A DNA stretch of 64,000 bases from Verrucomicrobiota bacterium (GTDB lineage: Bacteria > Verrucomicrobiota > Verrucomicrobiia > Opitutales > UBA953): positions 62,001-126,000 of the forward strand of contig JAPLTV010000014.1 of NCBI GenBank assembly GCA_026397955.1, written 5' to 3'. The stretch's first letter is position 1; every line of letters starts with the position of its first letter. Below are positions 19,336-30,327 of the stretch, one piece after another. Below the pieces are notes generated by a model. It was given only the letters and a program-made list of their open reading frames with translations. It ran no database searches and was not told the DNA's origin. Both the position numbers and the translations under genes were made by a program.

Positions 19336-21336
19336 TCAAGCGGGACTGGGAGAGGACTGTAGGCCAGGGCCGGCGTCAGCCGCAGGGCTGGCCGCAGGCT
19401 GGGCGACATCCGGCGCCGGAGCAGGCGCCACGGCAGATCCGGCGATCGGCGTCTGAATAGAGCCGGTCTTGAGGATTTCCATCACATGGACGCCGTCGAG
19501 GGTCTCGTACTGCAGAAGCGCCTCGGCGATCTTGCGGTGGGCTTCGGCGTTATCGGCGATGAGTTTCTCGGCGCGGACATACTGCTCCTGCACGATGGTG
19601 GAGATGGCCTCGTCGATACGGCGCGCGGTGGCGTCGCTATGGTTCTGCGTGCGCGAGATCTCGCGGCCAAGGAAGACGGTGTCGGAATTCTCGCCAAAGG
19701 CGATCGGACCCAGGTCACTCATACCCCAGTCACAGACCATCTGGCGGGCGAAACGCGTGGCCTGCTTGATGTCGCTCGAGGCGCCATTGGAGATCTCGCC
19801 GGAGATGACCTTCTCGCCGATGCGGCCAGCCATCGCCATGCAGATGTAATCGAGCAGGCGCTTACGGGAATAGCCGAGAATCTCCTTGGTCGGCATGAGC
19901 ATGGCCATGCCGAGGGCGCGTCCGCGCGGGATGATGGTGACCTTGTGGAGCGGCAGTGCGCCGTCGTCGATGAGCGCCTGGACCACGGCGTGGCCGGCCT
20001 CGTGGTAGGCGGTGTTCTTGAGGTCGGCTTCATCCATGACCTTCTTGCGCTCACGGCCGTAGGCGATCTTGTCGCGGGCTTCCTCGATGTCGGACATCTC
20101 GACCTTCTCGCGATTGCGACGGCCCGCATGGAGGGCGCCTTCGTTGAGGAGGTTGGCGAGGTCCGCGCCGGACATGCCGGTCGTGATGCGCGCAACGCGC
20201 TGGAGGTCGACGGACGGAGCGAGCTGGAAGCGCTTGGCGTGCACGGCCAGCACGGCCTCGCGGCCGCGGAGGTCGGGCAGGTCGACGAAAACCTGACGGT
20301 CAAAGCGTCCCGGACGCAGCAAGGCGGCATCAAGGACGTCGGAGCGATTGGTAGCGCCGATGACGATCACGCCGGCCTGACCATCGAAGCCATCCATCTC
20401 GACGAGCAGGGAATTCAAGGTCTGCTCGCGTTCGTCGTTGCCGCCGCCGACGCCGGCGCCGCGCTGGCGACCGACCGCGTCGATCTCATCGATGAAGATG
20501 ATGCAGGGGGCGAGCTTGCGGGCCTGCTCGAAGGTGTCGCGCACGCGGGCGGCGCCGACTCCAACGAACATCTCGACGAAGTCCGAACCGCTGATGCTCA
20601 GGAAAGGCACGCCGGCCTCGCCGGCGACCGCGCGGGCGAGCAGCGTCTTGCCCGTGCCGGGAGGACCGACCATGAGCACGCCCTTCGGGATACTCGCGCC
20701 GATCTTGGTGAAACGCTTGGGGTCCTTAAGAAAGTCGACGATCTCCTTCACCTCTTCCTTGGCTTCATCGCAGCCCGCGACGTCCTTGAAGGTAGTGGAT
20801 TCCTTGTCGGTGGAATTGAGCCGGGCGCGGGACTTGGCGAACTGCATCGCGCCGCGATTGGCGTTCTTGAGGAAGCGGTACATCATAAACAGCACCACGC
20901 CCGAGACAAGGAGCGTAGGCAGCACGTTGTAGAGGAACATCGTCCAGCCGGTCTGGGCGGGGACTTCTTTGAAAGCGTCGCGAGAGACCGAGGCGCGCAG
21001 CGCCTCGAATTCCTTCTCGGTCAGGTGGCCGTCAGCGAAGAAGCGGTCCTTTTCGTCTTCCTTGGCACCCGCGACTTCAAGCTCACCCGTGACGTGCACC
21101 CAGCGCTCGGAACCGGCGGTCGGATTGGGCTGGAGCGTGAGGTTCTTGATCTTCTTCTCCTGGGCGTAAGCCAGGACCTGGCTGACCTCCAGCTTTTGGA
21201 CGGCATTACGGGAGTCGGCGCCCGGCATGTTGAAAAGGGCGATGATGGCAGCCATCAGCAGCAGCCAGACCAGCACGGGTTTGGCGTTCAAGCGGGGGCC
21301 GTTTTTATTATCATCCGGCTGGTCGTTTTGACTCAT
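19336..21336 (-). CDS. ftsH: ATP-dependent zinc metalloprotease FtsH
   Basis: [43 protein letters not shown] zinc-binding motif; start set at [13 protein letters not shown]. Confidence 0.96.
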   Translation of the reverse strand: MSQNDQPDDNKNGPRLNAKPVLVWLLLMAAIIALFNMPGADSRNAVQKLEVSQVLAYAQEKKIKNLTLQPNPTAGSERWVHVTGELEVAGAKEDEKDRFFADGHLTEKEFEALRASVSRDAFKEVPAQTGWTMFLYNVLPTLLVSGVVLFMMYRFLKNANRGAMQFAKSRARLNSTDKESTTFKDVAGCDEAKEEVKEIVDFLKDPKRFTKIGASIPKGVLMVGPPGTGKTLLARAVAGEAGVPFLSISGSDFVEMFVGVGAARVRDTFEQARKLAPCIIFIDEIDAVGRQRGAGVGGGNDEREQTLNSLLVEMDGFDGQAGVIVIGATNRSDVLDAALLRPGRFDRQVFVDLPDLRGREAVLAVHAKRFQLAPSVDLQRVARITTGMSGADLANLLNEGALHAGRRNREKVEMSDIEEARDKIAYGRERKKVMDEADLKNTAYHEAGHAVVQALIDDGALPLHKVTIIPRGRALGMAMLMPTKEILGYSRKRLLDYICMAMAGRIGEKVISGEISNGASSDIKQATRFARQMVCDWGMSDLGPIAFGENSDTVFLGREISRTQNHSDATARRIDEAISTIVQEQYVRAEKLIADNAEAHRKIAEALLQYETLDGVHVMEILKTGSIQTPIAGSAVAPAPAPDVAQPAASPAADAGPGLQSSPSPA

Positions 21337-21347
21337 GGGCAGAAGAT

Positions 21348-22742
21348 TTAACCTAAGCAGAGGCCAAGCCAAGTCAACCGGAGAGCCCCCTTCGTGGGGC
21401 CCGTCAACCGGGCGGATTCAGCCGGAGGCAGGCCGGGCACCCAAAGGATTTCGCCGCCGCATAGCACCACGGGCAGAGCTTCCCGCCTTTCCGCAGGGAT
21501 TTTACGATTGATGAGCAGGTCCGATAGTTTAGCCGAGCCGGGCGAACCCAGCGGCTGATAGCGATCGCCCTCCACGCGAGCCCGCCAAGCAAGAGGGGCT
21601 TTCGGTGCGACGACATAGACTTCCTGCGCGGGCGAGATGTCGCCACGGGACAGACTTGCCCACAGGGACGCGTCAACCTCCACGATTTCGGCGAGCAAGC
21701 CGACCTCGTTATCAGGCGATCCGATCCGCACAGGGCGCTCAACGGGACCAAACGACGGAGCCTCAGTCCGGACGGAAAGCTCCCCGCCTTTCACGCGCAC
21801 GACCAAACCGCTCACGGCAGACTGAGCATCGTCGCCGGCGGCGATCGCCGCCGTCAGAGGCAGGAGCGACTTCGCGCTCGGATCGTTGAGACCATGGTGG
21901 TGGAGGAATTCGCGGACGCACTCCTGGGCCAAGGCCTCCGGGCGACCACGCAACGAAGAGACGGGCATGCTGCCGTCATTACGAATGACGCATCCCAGTT
22001 CCCGCGCCCAACAGGCCAAGGCCGCCTGAGCCTCACCGATAATCCGGGCGGAACGAGCAAACCCTTCGGCATAGCCGGCCCCTAAGGCCACTTCTCCGCC
22101 TTCGGCCATCCAGGCGCGGATGCGGTTGCGGGCCGCGATAGGTAAACCGTTCGTAGCGTCTTCCCGCCAAGGGATTCCGGCGGACCGAAGCGAAGCCAAG
22201 AGGGCCGACTTCGCAATGCCGGCTGCGATCAAGGGACGCCAGCGACGGTGGCCGTCGCGAAATTCCTGTAGCACGCGCGGGGCGGCGAGTCCCGCCAGAC
22301 CGGCCCCGCGAGCGAGACGGAGCAGTGCGTTCTCAGCAACATCATCAAGATGATGCGCGGTGCAGAGCAGTTCGAAATCAATGACCTGACGCTGTTCGGC
22401 GAAAAACGCATCGCGGGCGGAGCGCAGGTCCGCCTCCGAAGCAGCACCCTGCCCTGCGCGCAGACCCAACACACAAGGGACACCGAGCGCGGTGCAAAGC
22501 GCAGACACGAAGAGCGCATCTTCCGCGGAAGCTTCGCCGCGGACACGATGATCGAAATGGAGGACGCGCAGACGCGGGCGCAAGGCCTCATCCGCCCAGA
22601 GCGCGCAGAGGAGATAGACCGAATCCGCGCCGCCCGAGACCGCGACGGCGACCGGGCCGGCCGAAGCGGGCGGCGACGGCAGACGCGGCAACCGGGAAGC
22701 GGCCGCGCGCAAGGCATCAGGAGTGGGCAGGCTCATCGGCAC
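21348..22742 (-). CDS. tilS: tRNA(Ile)-lysidine synthetase
   Basis: VAVAVSGGADSVYLLCAL...HFDHRVRGEASAEDALFV...TAHHLDDVAENALLRLARGAG. Confidence 0.93.
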   Translation of the reverse strand: MPMSLPTPDALRAAASRLPRLPSPPASAGPVAVAVSGGADSVYLLCALWADEALRPRLRVLHFDHRVRGEASAEDALFVSALCTALGVPCVLGLRAGQGAASEADLRSARDAFFAEQRQVIDFELLCTAHHLDDVAENALLRLARGAGLAGLAAPRVLQEFRDGHRRWRPLIAAGIAKSALLASLRSAGIPWREDATNGLPIAARNRIRAWMAEGGEVALGAGYAEGFARSARIIGEAQAALACWARELGCVIRNDGSMPVSSLRGRPEALAQECVREFLHHHGLNDPSAKSLLPLTAAIAAGDDAQSAVSGLVVRVKGGELSVRTEAPSFGPVERPVRIGSPDNEVGLLAEIVEVDASLWASLSRGDISPAQEVYVVAPKAPLAWRARVEGDRYQPLGSPGSAKLSDLLINRKIPAERREALPVVLCGGEILWVPGLPPAESARLTGPTKGALRLTWLGLCLG

Positions 22743-22789
22743 GCGTTCAGACTACGCCGCGAGGACAGCCTGCCAATCCAAAGCGGCCG

Positions 22790-24058
22790 TCAGAACGACA
22801 GCGTTTCCTTGCCGTACCAGCGACGGAGCGCTTCGGGCACGCGCACGGTGCCGTCGGCCTGGAGGTTGTTCTCCAGGATGGCGGCGAGGACGCGCGGCAG
22901 GCCGAGGCCGGAACCGTTAAGGGTATGGACGAACTCTGGCTTTCCATCCTTCGGACGGAATCGTATCCCTGCGCGACGGGCCTGGAAGTCGGTGAAGTTG
23001 GAGCAGCTCGAGACTTCGAGCCAGCGCTTCTGGCCGCCGGCCCAGACTTCGAGGTCATACTGCTTGCTGTGCGAAAAACCGATGTCGCCGGCGCAGATCA
23101 TCAGCACGCGGTAAGGCAGGTTAAGCTTCTGGAGCAGGCGCTCGGCATCGCCGCGCAAGAGTTCGAGTTCTTCGAAAGACTTATCGGGGTGCGTCCATTT
23201 CACGAGCTCGACCTTATCGAACTGGTGCAGGCGGTTCAGGCCACGCACGTGCGCACCCCAACTGCCGGCTTCGCGGCGGAAACAGGGCGTGTAGCCCACG
23301 CGCTTCACGGGCAGCGAAGATTCCTCGAGAATCTCGTCGCGGAAGAAATTCGTAACGGGCACCTCGGCGGTCGGGATCAGATAGAAGTCATCCGTCTGCG
23401 CGTGGTACATCTGTCCTTCCTTGTCGGGCAGCTGGCCGGTGGCGGTAGCGGACGCGGCGTTGACCAGCAACGGCGCATGGACCTCGGTGTAGCCGTTGGC
23501 GCCGGCCTCCTCGAGGAAGTACTGAATCAGCGCGCGGACGAGGCGGGCCATGTCGCCGATGTAGAACGGGAAGCCCGCGCCGGCGACCTTCACGCCACGC
23601 TCGAAATCGATGGCCTTGCTGAACCAGGAAATATCCCAGTGAGCCTTGGCGGCCGGGGAGATCAGTTGTGCATGGTCGCCCCATTCAAGGATGACCTTGT
23701 TGTCGGCCTCGGTGCGACCTTCGGGCACGGAGTCGTGCGGGATGTTCGGGACGGAGAGCGCGACGGCCTTCATCTGCTCTTCGGCTTCGGAGACCTTCTT
23801 CTCGAGTTCCTTCACCTTGGCGGAGGCGGCCTTCATCTCGACGACCTTGGCCTGGAATTCCGGCGAGCCTTTCGGCATCGCGGCCATCTCCTTGTTCGCG
23901 GCGTTCTGCGCGGAACGCGCCACCTCGAACTCGGCCACCGCGTGGCGGCGGGCTTCGTCGGCGGCCAGGACGGCGTCGAGGTCGACTTGGAACTTCTTCC
24001 GGGCGACGCCCTTACGGACGAGGTCGATGTTTTCGCGAAGGAACTTGGGATCCAGCAT
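22790..24058 (-). CDS. serS: Seryl-tRNA synthetase
   Basis: MLDPKFLRENIDLVRKGVARK...class II motifs FRREAGSWGAHVRGLNRLHQFDKVE. Confidence 0.96.
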   Translation of the reverse strand: MLDPKFLRENIDLVRKGVARKKFQVDLDAVLAADEARRHAVAEFEVARSAQNAANKEMAAMPKGSPEFQAKVVEMKAASAKVKELEKKVSEAEEQMKAVALSVPNIPHDSVPEGRTEADNKVILEWGDHAQLISPAAKAHWDISWFSKAIDFERGVKVAGAGFPFYIGDMARLVRALIQYFLEEAGANGYTEVHAPLLVNAASATATGQLPDKEGQMYHAQTDDFYLIPTAEVPVTNFFRDEILEESSLPVKRVGYTPCFRREAGSWGAHVRGLNRLHQFDKVELVKWTHPDKSFEELELLRGDAERLLQKLNLPYRVLMICAGDIGFSHSKQYDLEVWAGGQKRWLEVSSCSNFTDFQARRAGIRFRPKDGKPEFVHTLNGSGLGLPRVLAAILENNLQADGTVRVPEALRRWYGKETLSF

Positions 24059-24101
24059 GGGCCGACTTTGCCCAATCCCCCCGCCCGAGGGCAACGGGGA
24101 A

Positions 24102-24776
24102 TTATCGCCCTCTCTGGATTCGTCCGGCCAGGAATCGGCTGACCCAGAGCATCGACGCGCGCTCGGCGCCGACCCCGAGGAGCAAGGGCTCTGCCCCTGA
24201 GACCGAGACCTCGACCTGATAGGTGGTCGTATAGGAATTACGACCGCGGCGGGAGGCTTCCCTCAGACGACAGGAAAGGACGTCATCCCAGGCGGCCGAC
24301 TTGGTCCGGTAGATCCCTAAGGCGCCCGTACGGATTGAAAGTTTGCCTGCCGCCAGCTCCACGACCGTGCGGCCAGCCACGGCCATGACGGTGATTGCGA
24401 CAAGGAAGACCGAACCAGCGAGGAAAGGTAGGCCGAAGAGCGACATCCACAGGTTGAACTCCCCTTTCGCAATCTGGGTACCGTAGATACCGCCGAGTGA
24501 TCCCCCGGCCCAGAAAAGAGTGAACGGCACGAGAAAGAAGGCCACGCAGCTGCGCATCGATAACACCAACCGGAATCCGTCCATGGTCTCTTCGACCTTC
24601 ACGCCCTTCGGCAAGGCAAGTCCGGGTGTGATATTGCGTCGCTCAAACGGAATCGCCTCCTGGCAAACAGCGAGCGGATGAGACTTCTCACAGAAGCGGC
24701 AGACCGCGAGGCCCTGCGCCGGTGCGAGGTCGGCCGTCTCAATGGGTAATCCGCATTCTGGGCAGTGGAATTCCAC
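24102..24776 (-). CDS. Zinc-ribbon membrane protein of unknown function
   Basis: N-terminal CPECGL...CRFCEKSH zinc ribbon, two TM helices, C-terminal beta-rich PH-like region. Confidence 0.55.
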   Translation of the reverse strand: MEFHCPECGLPIETADLAPAQGLAVCRFCEKSHPLAVCQEAIPFERRNITPGLALPKGVKVEETMDGFRLVLSMRSCVAFFLVPFTLFWAGGSLGGIYGTQIAKGEFNLWMSLFGLPFLAGSVFLVAITVMAVAGRTVVELAAGKLSIRTGALGIYRTKSAAWDDVLSCRLREASRRGRNSYTTTYQVEVSVSGAEPLLLGVGAERASMLWVSRFLAGRIQRGR

Positions 24777-24868
24777 GCCGTATTCTTAGCACGCCATCGC
24801 GTGGCGTGGGAAGCAAACCTTCCAATTATGATTGAGGGGTGCGCCTTTTGTTCATCCACTGCCGGCCT

Positions 24869-25480
24869 ATGTCCGAAACCAAGAAAGACGCCCCTGCGAC
24901 CACCCCTACTCCCGACGCCTGGACCAAGTGGGTCGCCCTCTCCACCACCCTCCTCGCGGTGTGCGCCGCCTTCGCGACGCTCAAGGGCGGCAGCTTCTCG
25001 ACGAAGACCCAACTCGCTACGGTCAGCGCTTCGAACAAGTGGTCCTATTACCAGGCCAAGAGCCTCAAGGAGACCGCCCGCGACACCGAAAGCACCATCA
25101 TCAAGGTGATCGAAGCCTCCGCCTCCACCCCTGAAGCCAAGGCGATCGCCCGTAAGGCCATCGATAAGGCCGACGAAGAGATTAAGCGCTACAAGGGCGA
25201 GAAGGCCGAGATCATGAAAGACGCCGTCTACCTTGATGCCGAAGCCGCCTATAGCCAGGCCCGCGGCGGTAATTTCGGTCTCGCGATCATGTTCCTGCAG
25301 ATTGCCATCATGCTCTCCGCTATCGCGGCCTTGATGAAGAAGCAGTCGTTCTGGATCGTCGGACTCTGTGCCGGTGCGATCGGAGTCGGCTTCCTCACCT
25401 ACGCCTGGCCGCTCTACGAGAAGTTCAACCCAGCCCCGATCGCGCCCGTCCATGCGGACGCCGCCAAGGCCGCGAAGTAA
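24869..25480 (+). CDS. DUF4337-like membrane protein
   Basis: WTKWVALSTTLLAVCAAFATLKGGSFSTKTQLATVSASNKWSYYQAKSLKE resembles DUF4337 proteins; start chosen at MSETKKDAP. Confidence 0.75.
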   Translation: MSETKKDAPATTPTPDAWTKWVALSTTLLAVCAAFATLKGGSFSTKTQLATVSASNKWSYYQAKSLKETARDTESTIIKVIEASASTPEAKAIARKAIDKADEEIKRYKGEKAEIMKDAVYLDAEAAYSQARGGNFGLAIMFLQIAIMLSAIAALMKKQSFWIVGLCAGAIGVGFLTYAWPLYEKFNPAPIAPVHADAAKAAK

Positions 25481-25508
25481 GCCCTCGCGTCAGCCGTAAA
25501 AAAGATAG

Positions 25509-25532
25509 ACCCCGCAGCGCGAACTGCGGGGC
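25509..25532 (+). terminator. Rho-independent terminator
   Basis: CCCCGCAG/CTGCGGGG stem followed by ATTTTT. Confidence 0.8.
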
Positions 25533-25553
25533 CTATTTTTGCTATGCTTTCGC

Positions 25554-25988
25554 TTAGACTCGGCTCGCCTCGGGGGCGAAAACTTCGTCAGGACGGAAGA
25601 AACGGCGGACCTCGGCCTCCGCGGCGGCGGGGCTATCGGAGGCGTGGCAGACGTTGCGCATCATCTCGGTGCCGAAATCGCCACGGATGGTGCCCTTGGG
25701 AGCCACTTTGGAATTGGTCGGTCCGAGGAGTTCGCGGACGCGGGAAATGACGTTGTCTCCGACGAGGACGGCGACGATCACCGGGCGGGAGGACATGAAG
25801 GCCTCGATCTCCGGGTAGAAGGGCTTGTCGGCGACGTGGGCGTAATGCTCGCGGAGCTGAGCCGACGTGAGGCGGGTCATCTTGCTGGCCTGGATCTCGA
25901 AGCCGGCGGCTTCGAAACGGGCGAGGACGGTGCCACACAGACGACGCTCCATGCAGTCGGGCTTGAGGATGATAAGAGTCTTTTCCAT
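25554..25988 (-). CDS. ndk: Nucleoside diphosphate kinase
   Basis: MEKTLIILKPDCMERRLCGTVLARFEAAGFEI...RGDFGTEMMRNVCHASDSPAAAEAEVRRFF. Confidence 0.93.
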   Translation of the reverse strand: MEKTLIILKPDCMERRLCGTVLARFEAAGFEIQASKMTRLTSAQLREHYAHVADKPFYPEIEAFMSSRPVIVAVLVGDNVISRVRELLGPTNSKVAPKGTIRGDFGTEMMRNVCHASDSPAAAEAEVRRFFRPDEVFAPEASRV

Positions 25989-26077
25989 AGGGTCCCCCTC
26001 GTACTGAAGGGTCATTCAGTATTCGGTTTTAGGGCCAAAAATACAAGCCCGAACCTTAAGACGCCCCTGTAAACGGC

Positions 26078-26578
26078 TCAATTAGCCTTAAAAACGAGAC
26101 AAATTGCCTGAACGGCGAGGGCCTTCCCCTGCCCAATCGAGTCCATGCCTTCGTTGGTCGTGGCCTTAATGCCCACCTGGGAGGGGGAAATTCCGATGAT
26201 TCCCGCCACCTTGGCCTTCATTGCCTCGACGTGAGCCATGACCTTCGGGCGCTCGCCGATGATCACGATATCGACATTGCCGACGAACCATCCACCGGCC
26301 GACTTCGCTTCGGTGACGGCCTTCTGCACAATCACGGCGGAATCCAATCCTTTGATGGCGGCGTCCGTGTTGGGAAAATAATGCCCGATGTCGCGCAAGC
26401 CAGCGGCGCCGAGAATCGCATCAGCGACGGCATGCAGCACCACGTCGGCATCGGAATGCCCGTCCGGACCGACGTCCGAAGGGATTTTCACACCGCCCAG
26501 GATGCAAGGACGACCGGCGACAAGCGGGTGGATATCATACCCGAGACCGACTCGAAAGGCTGGCTGGGACTGGTTCAT
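26078..26578 (-). CDS. ispF: 2-C-methyl-D-erythritol 2,4-cyclodiphosphate synthase
   Basis: RVGLGYDIHPLVAGRPCILGGVKI...GHSDADVVLHAVADAILGAAGLRDIGHYFPN. Confidence 0.95.
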   Translation of the reverse strand: MNQSQPAFRVGLGYDIHPLVAGRPCILGGVKIPSDVGPDGHSDADVVLHAVADAILGAAGLRDIGHYFPNTDAAIKGLDSAVIVQKAVTEAKSAGGWFVGNVDIVIIGERPKVMAHVEAMKAKVAGIIGISPSQVGIKATTNEGMDSIGQGKALAVQAICLVFKAN

Positions 26579-26678
26579 GCCCCGTTCTTAGGCGATATTA
26601 CGGCCAAAGGGAAGCCCTCGCACAAAACCCTTGAAACGCCCTCCCCGAGGAGACATTTTGTGGGCCTGTCAGTCTTAA

Positions 26679-26753
26679 GGCGCGGTAGCCAAGTGGTAAG
26701 GCCGGGCTCTGCAAAAGCCCCATGCGTCGGTTCAATTCCGACCCGCGCCTCCA
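26679..26753 (+). tRNA. tRNA-Cys (GCA)
   Basis: GGCGCGG...CCGCGCC acceptor, anticodon stem-loop GGGCT-CTGCAAA-AGCCC, encoded CCA. Confidence 0.93.
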
Positions 26754-26762
26754 GTTTAAAAC

Positions 26763-26795
26763 AAGAAGGGCGTCCCGCACCGGGACGCCCTTCTT
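26763..26795. terminator. Bidirectional hairpin terminator
   Basis: AAGAAGGGCGTCCCG/CGGGACGCCCTTCTT between tRNA-Cys (+) and argG (-). Confidence 0.75.
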
Positions 26796-26812
26796 CTTTC
26801 CTGAGGCTGTCC

Positions 26813-28069
26813 TTAACGGACCGTCTTGCTGAGGTTGGCGACGCCGTTGACCTTCGAGTTCACGCGCAGGCGCAGGCCGTTGAGGCGGATGAAGCCCGTG
26901 GCGTCATCCTGATTGTAAGCCTTGGTCGGGTCCGCTTCCATCGTGGCAATGTGCGGGTTGTAGAGCGAACGCGGGCTCTTGCGGCCGGCGACATAGACGC
27001 TGCCCTTGTAGAGCTTCACGCGAACGGTGCCGGTGACGTTGCGCTGGGACTCGGTGATGAGGGCCTGGAGGGCGAGGCGCTCCGGGGCATACCAAAAGCC
27101 GTTGTAGACGAGCGTGGCGTAGCGCGGGACGAGCGAGTCGCGCAGGTTCATCACCTCGCGGTCCATGGTCAGGGATTCGATCTGACGATGGGCGAAGTGC
27201 AGAATCGTGCCGCCCGGGGTCTCGTAGACGCCGCGGCTCTTCATGCCGACGAAGCGATTCTCGACCATGTCGACGCGGCCGACGCCATGGCGGCCGCCGA
27301 TCTTATTAAGGGTGCGCATGACGCCGAGGGGATCGAGCTTCTTGCCGTTGACGGCGATGCAGTCTCCCTGACGGAACTCGAGTTCGGCGTACTCGGGCTT
27401 ATTCGGCGCATCTTCCGGGGAGACGGAGAGCTTGAACATAGCCTTGTTCGAAGGATGGAAGGCGTCCATCCACGGGTCCTCGAGGATGCCGGCCTCGAAC
27501 GAGATGTGGAGGAGGTTACGATCGGAGGAGTAAGGCTTCTTGGCGCTGGCTTCGACCGGGATCTTGTTGTCGGCGCAATAGGCGATCATCTCGGCGCGGC
27601 CGGGGAAATCCTTACGGAAGGCTTCGTTGCGCCAAGGGGCGATGATCTCGAGATCGGGGGCGAGGGCGGCGCAGGTCAGCTCAAAGCGGACCTGGTCATT
27701 ACCCTTGCCGGTGGCGCCGTGAGCGATGGCGGTGGCGCCTTCTTTGCGGGCGATCTCGACCATGCGCTTGGCGATGAGCGGGCGGGCGATGGAGGTGCCG
27801 AGGTAGTACTGGCCTTCGTAGATGGCACCAGCCTGCATCATCGGGAAGATGAAGTCGCGGGCGAATTCGGCCTGGAGGTCGTCGACGTAGAGCTTGGAAG
27901 CACCGGTCTTCATGGCCTTCTGCTTAAGTCCCTTGAGTTCGTCTTCCTGGCCAATATCGGCGCAGAACGCGATCATCTCGGCGTTGTGCTTGTCCTTGAT
28001 CCAGGAAAGGAGGACGGAGGTGTCGAGGCCACCGGAGTAGGCCAGGACGATTTTCTTCTTCTTGCTCAT
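26813..28069 (-). CDS. argG: Argininosuccinate synthase
   Basis: [23 protein letters not shown]...[17 protein letters not shown]. Confidence 0.96.
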   Translation of the reverse strand: MSKKKKIVLAYSGGLDTSVLLSWIKDKHNAEMIAFCADIGQEDELKGLKQKAMKTGASKLYVDDLQAEFARDFIFPMMQAGAIYEGQYYLGTSIARPLIAKRMVEIARKEGATAIAHGATGKGNDQVRFELTCAALAPDLEIIAPWRNEAFRKDFPGRAEMIAYCADNKIPVEASAKKPYSSDRNLLHISFEAGILEDPWMDAFHPSNKAMFKLSVSPEDAPNKPEYAELEFRQGDCIAVNGKKLDPLGVMRTLNKIGGRHGVGRVDMVENRFVGMKSRGVYETPGGTILHFAHRQIESLTMDREVMNLRDSLVPRYATLVYNGFWYAPERLALQALITESQRNVTGTVRVKLYKGSVYVAGRKSPRSLYNPHIATMEADPTKAYNQDDATGFIRLNGLRLRVNSKVNGVANLSKTVR

Positions 28070-28087
28070 GTTAGTGGGATGGAAAAA

Positions 28088-29035
28088 TCAGCCGCGGTGG
28101 GCGGCGAGGTGGGCGAGGATGGCCTTCTGTACGTGCAGGCGGTTCTCGGCTTGGTCGAAGATGATGCTCTGCTTGCTCTCGAGCACCTCGGCGGAGACTT
28201 CCTCGCCGGGATGGGCCGGGAGGCAGTGCATGAAATAGGCTCCGGGCTCGGCCAAGGACATCAACTTCGCGTTGACCTGATAAGGCTGCATGGTGCGCAG
28301 ACGTTCAGCCTTCTCGGCTTCCATGCCCATGCTGACCCAGACGTCGGTGTAGACCATGTCGGCGCCCTTCACTGCAGTGGCGGGATCGGTCGAGAACGTA
28401 AAGGTCTCGGGCAGGCCGTCTTTCTTCAGCTGGGCGCGGATCTCAGCGCCGGGCTCGTAGCCAGCGGGACCAGCCAGCGCAATCTCGACCCCGAGGGCGG
28501 CGCCGCCGAGCACGAACGAGTTGGCCATGTTGCAGGCGGTGTCGCCGAGGAAGGCTACCTTCTTGCCCTTCAGGGAAGCGGCGTACTGTTCCGGACGGCC
28601 AGGCGCATAGCGCTCAGCCAGCGTGAACATGTCCGTCATGAACTGGCACGGATGCAGGAAGTCGGACAGCGCGTTAACAACCGGCATCGTGCCGCAGCGG
28701 GCAAACTCCTCGAGCAGGCTATGCTCATGGCAACGGATGACCATGCCGTGGAGGTAACGGGAAAGGACGCGAGCGGTGTCCGCGACAGTCTCGCCACGGG
28801 AGATCTGCAGGTCATCGGCATTGAGCATCACCGGTTGGCCGCCGAGCTCATGGACGCCGACTTGGAAGGACACACGGGTGCGGGTGCTCTTCTTGAAAAA
28901 CATCAGGCCCCAAGACTGGTGCGCGAGGGCGACCCCAGCGGACTTGCCCCGGCTGGCCTTGAGCGCCGCAGCCGCAGCGAAGACCTGGGCCGTTTCGGCC
29001 GGACTCAGGTCGGTCTCCTTTAGGAAATGACGCAT
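28088..29035 (-). CDS. argF: Ornithine carbamoyltransferase
   Basis: MRHFLKETDLSPAETAQVF...KKSTRTRVSFQVGVHELGG...MHCLPAHPGEEVSAEV. Confidence 0.93.
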   Translation of the reverse strand: MRHFLKETDLSPAETAQVFAAAAALKASRGKSAGVALAHQSWGLMFFKKSTRTRVSFQVGVHELGGQPVMLNADDLQISRGETVADTARVLSRYLHGMVIRCHEHSLLEEFARCGTMPVVNALSDFLHPCQFMTDMFTLAERYAPGRPEQYAASLKGKKVAFLGDTACNMANSFVLGGAALGVEIALAGPAGYEPGAEIRAQLKKDGLPETFTFSTDPATAVKGADMVYTDVWVSMGMEAEKAERLRTMQPYQVNAKLMSLAEPGAYFMHCLPAHPGEEVSAEVLESKQSIIFDQAENRLHVQKAILAHLAAHRG

Positions 29036-29103
29036 CTCGGAAAGCGTTTGAACATAGGCTTCCGCTCCTGTTTGGACAGCGGAAAATAAGGGCTGAAAAC
29101 CTC

Positions 29104-30327
29104 TTAGGCAGCCTTCCAAGCGCCAAGAACCTGACGCAGGATCGCCACGGACTCGGCCAACTCCTCGGGAGAGGCGTTGAGCGGAGGGAGTAGACGCACA
29201 GCCACCCCGCCCGCCGGAGCGGTTAGGATACCGGCCTCGCGCAGGGCGGCGACGACCGGAATCGGGTCGATGTTCAGGATGACGCCGACCATGTAGCCGG
29301 CGCCACGGACTTCCTTCACGAGGTCAGGGCGGAGTTCGACCAGCTTACGGAGTTCGGCATGCCAACCAACGGAGCGTTCGGCCACCTTGGCGACGAGCTG
29401 TTCGGCTTCGATGATCTCGAGCACAGCGAGTCCGGCGGTGGCCGCCAGCGGACCTCCGCCGAAGGTAGTGCCATGCGAACCAGCCTGGAAAAGGTCATCG
29501 TGGGGAGGAGCCATCCAGATTGCGCCAATCGGGAAGCCGCCGCCGAGGCCCTTGGCCATGGCGATGGCGTCAGGCTTCACGCCCGCGAACTCATAGGCGA
29601 AGAACTTGCCGGTCCGGCCGATGCCGCACTGGATTTCATCGATCATGAACAGCACGTTGCGTGCGCGGCAGAGCTGCTCGACGCCGCGTAGGAATTCGGG
29701 CGTAGCCGGGTTCACGCCACCTTCGCCTTGAATCGATTCAATCAGGACGGCGGCGGTAGTCTTGGCGTCGATGGCCTTATCCCAAGCGGCGAGATCGTTG
29801 AGCGGCGCGGCGGTAAAACCGGACAGCAACGGACGGAAGCCCTTCTGGATCTTCTCCTGCGGCGTGGCGGACATGCCACCGAAGGTGCGGCCATGGAAGG
29901 CCTTCTCGGCGACGATGACGCCGATGCAGGCACCTTCCGCGCCGGACTTGCGCTGGCCATGGAGACGGGCGAGTTTCAGCAGGCCTTCGTTGGCTTCGGC
30001 GCCGCTGTTGCAAAAGATGACACGTCCGGGGCCGCAACGCTGCGAGAGGGCATGGGCGAGCTGGCCTTGCGGCTCATTCCGGTAGAGATTGCTGACATGG
30101 ACAAGCTTGCCGGCCTGCTCGGAGACGCGCTTGACCCAGTGCGGGTGGGCGTGGCCGACGGCGTTGACGGCGATGCCTGAGGCAAAATCTAGGTAGCGCT
30201 TTCCGGCGGCATCCCAGACATGCGTCCCCTGCCCCTTCACGAGCGTGATGGGTGGAGCGCCGTAGTTATGGGCGACATTATCCGCGTAGTTCGCGGCGGT
30301 AGGATCTGGGGACGGACCGTTCATCAA
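29104..30327 (-). CDS. argD: Acetylornithine/succinyldiaminopimelate aminotransferase
   Basis: Class III aminotransferase: [63 protein letters not shown]. Confidence 0.95.
   Translation of the reverse strand: MMNGPSPDPTAANYADNVAHNYGAPPITLVKGQGTHVWDAAGKRYLDFASGIAVNAVGHAHPHWVKRVSEQAGKLVHVSNLYRNEPQGQLAHALSQRCGPGRVIFCNSGAEANEGLLKLARLHGQRKSGAEGACIGVIVAEKAFHGRTFGGMSATPQEKIQKGFRPLLSGFTAAPLNDLAAWDKAIDAKTTAAVLIESIQGEGGVNPATPEFLRGVEQLCRARNVLFMIDEIQCGIGRTGKFFAYEFAGVKPDAIAMAKGLGGGFPIGAIWMAPPHDDLFQAGSHGTTFGGGPLAATAGLAVLEIIEAEQLVAKVAERSVGWHAELRKLVELRPDLVKEVRGAGYMVGVILNIDPIPVVAALREAGILTAPAGGVAVRLLPPLNASPEELAESVAILRQVLGAWKAA

Noticed and set aside
19486-21351. 621-aa + strand ORF antisense to ftsH
   Set aside because: Mirror of FtsH coding sequence; no domain signature.
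26231-29023. 930-aa + strand ORF across ispF, tRNA-Cys, argG and argF
   Set aside because: Antisense to confidently identified genes and runs through a tRNA; no recognisable domains. Long shadow ORFs are expected in GC-rich genes with strong codon-position bias.
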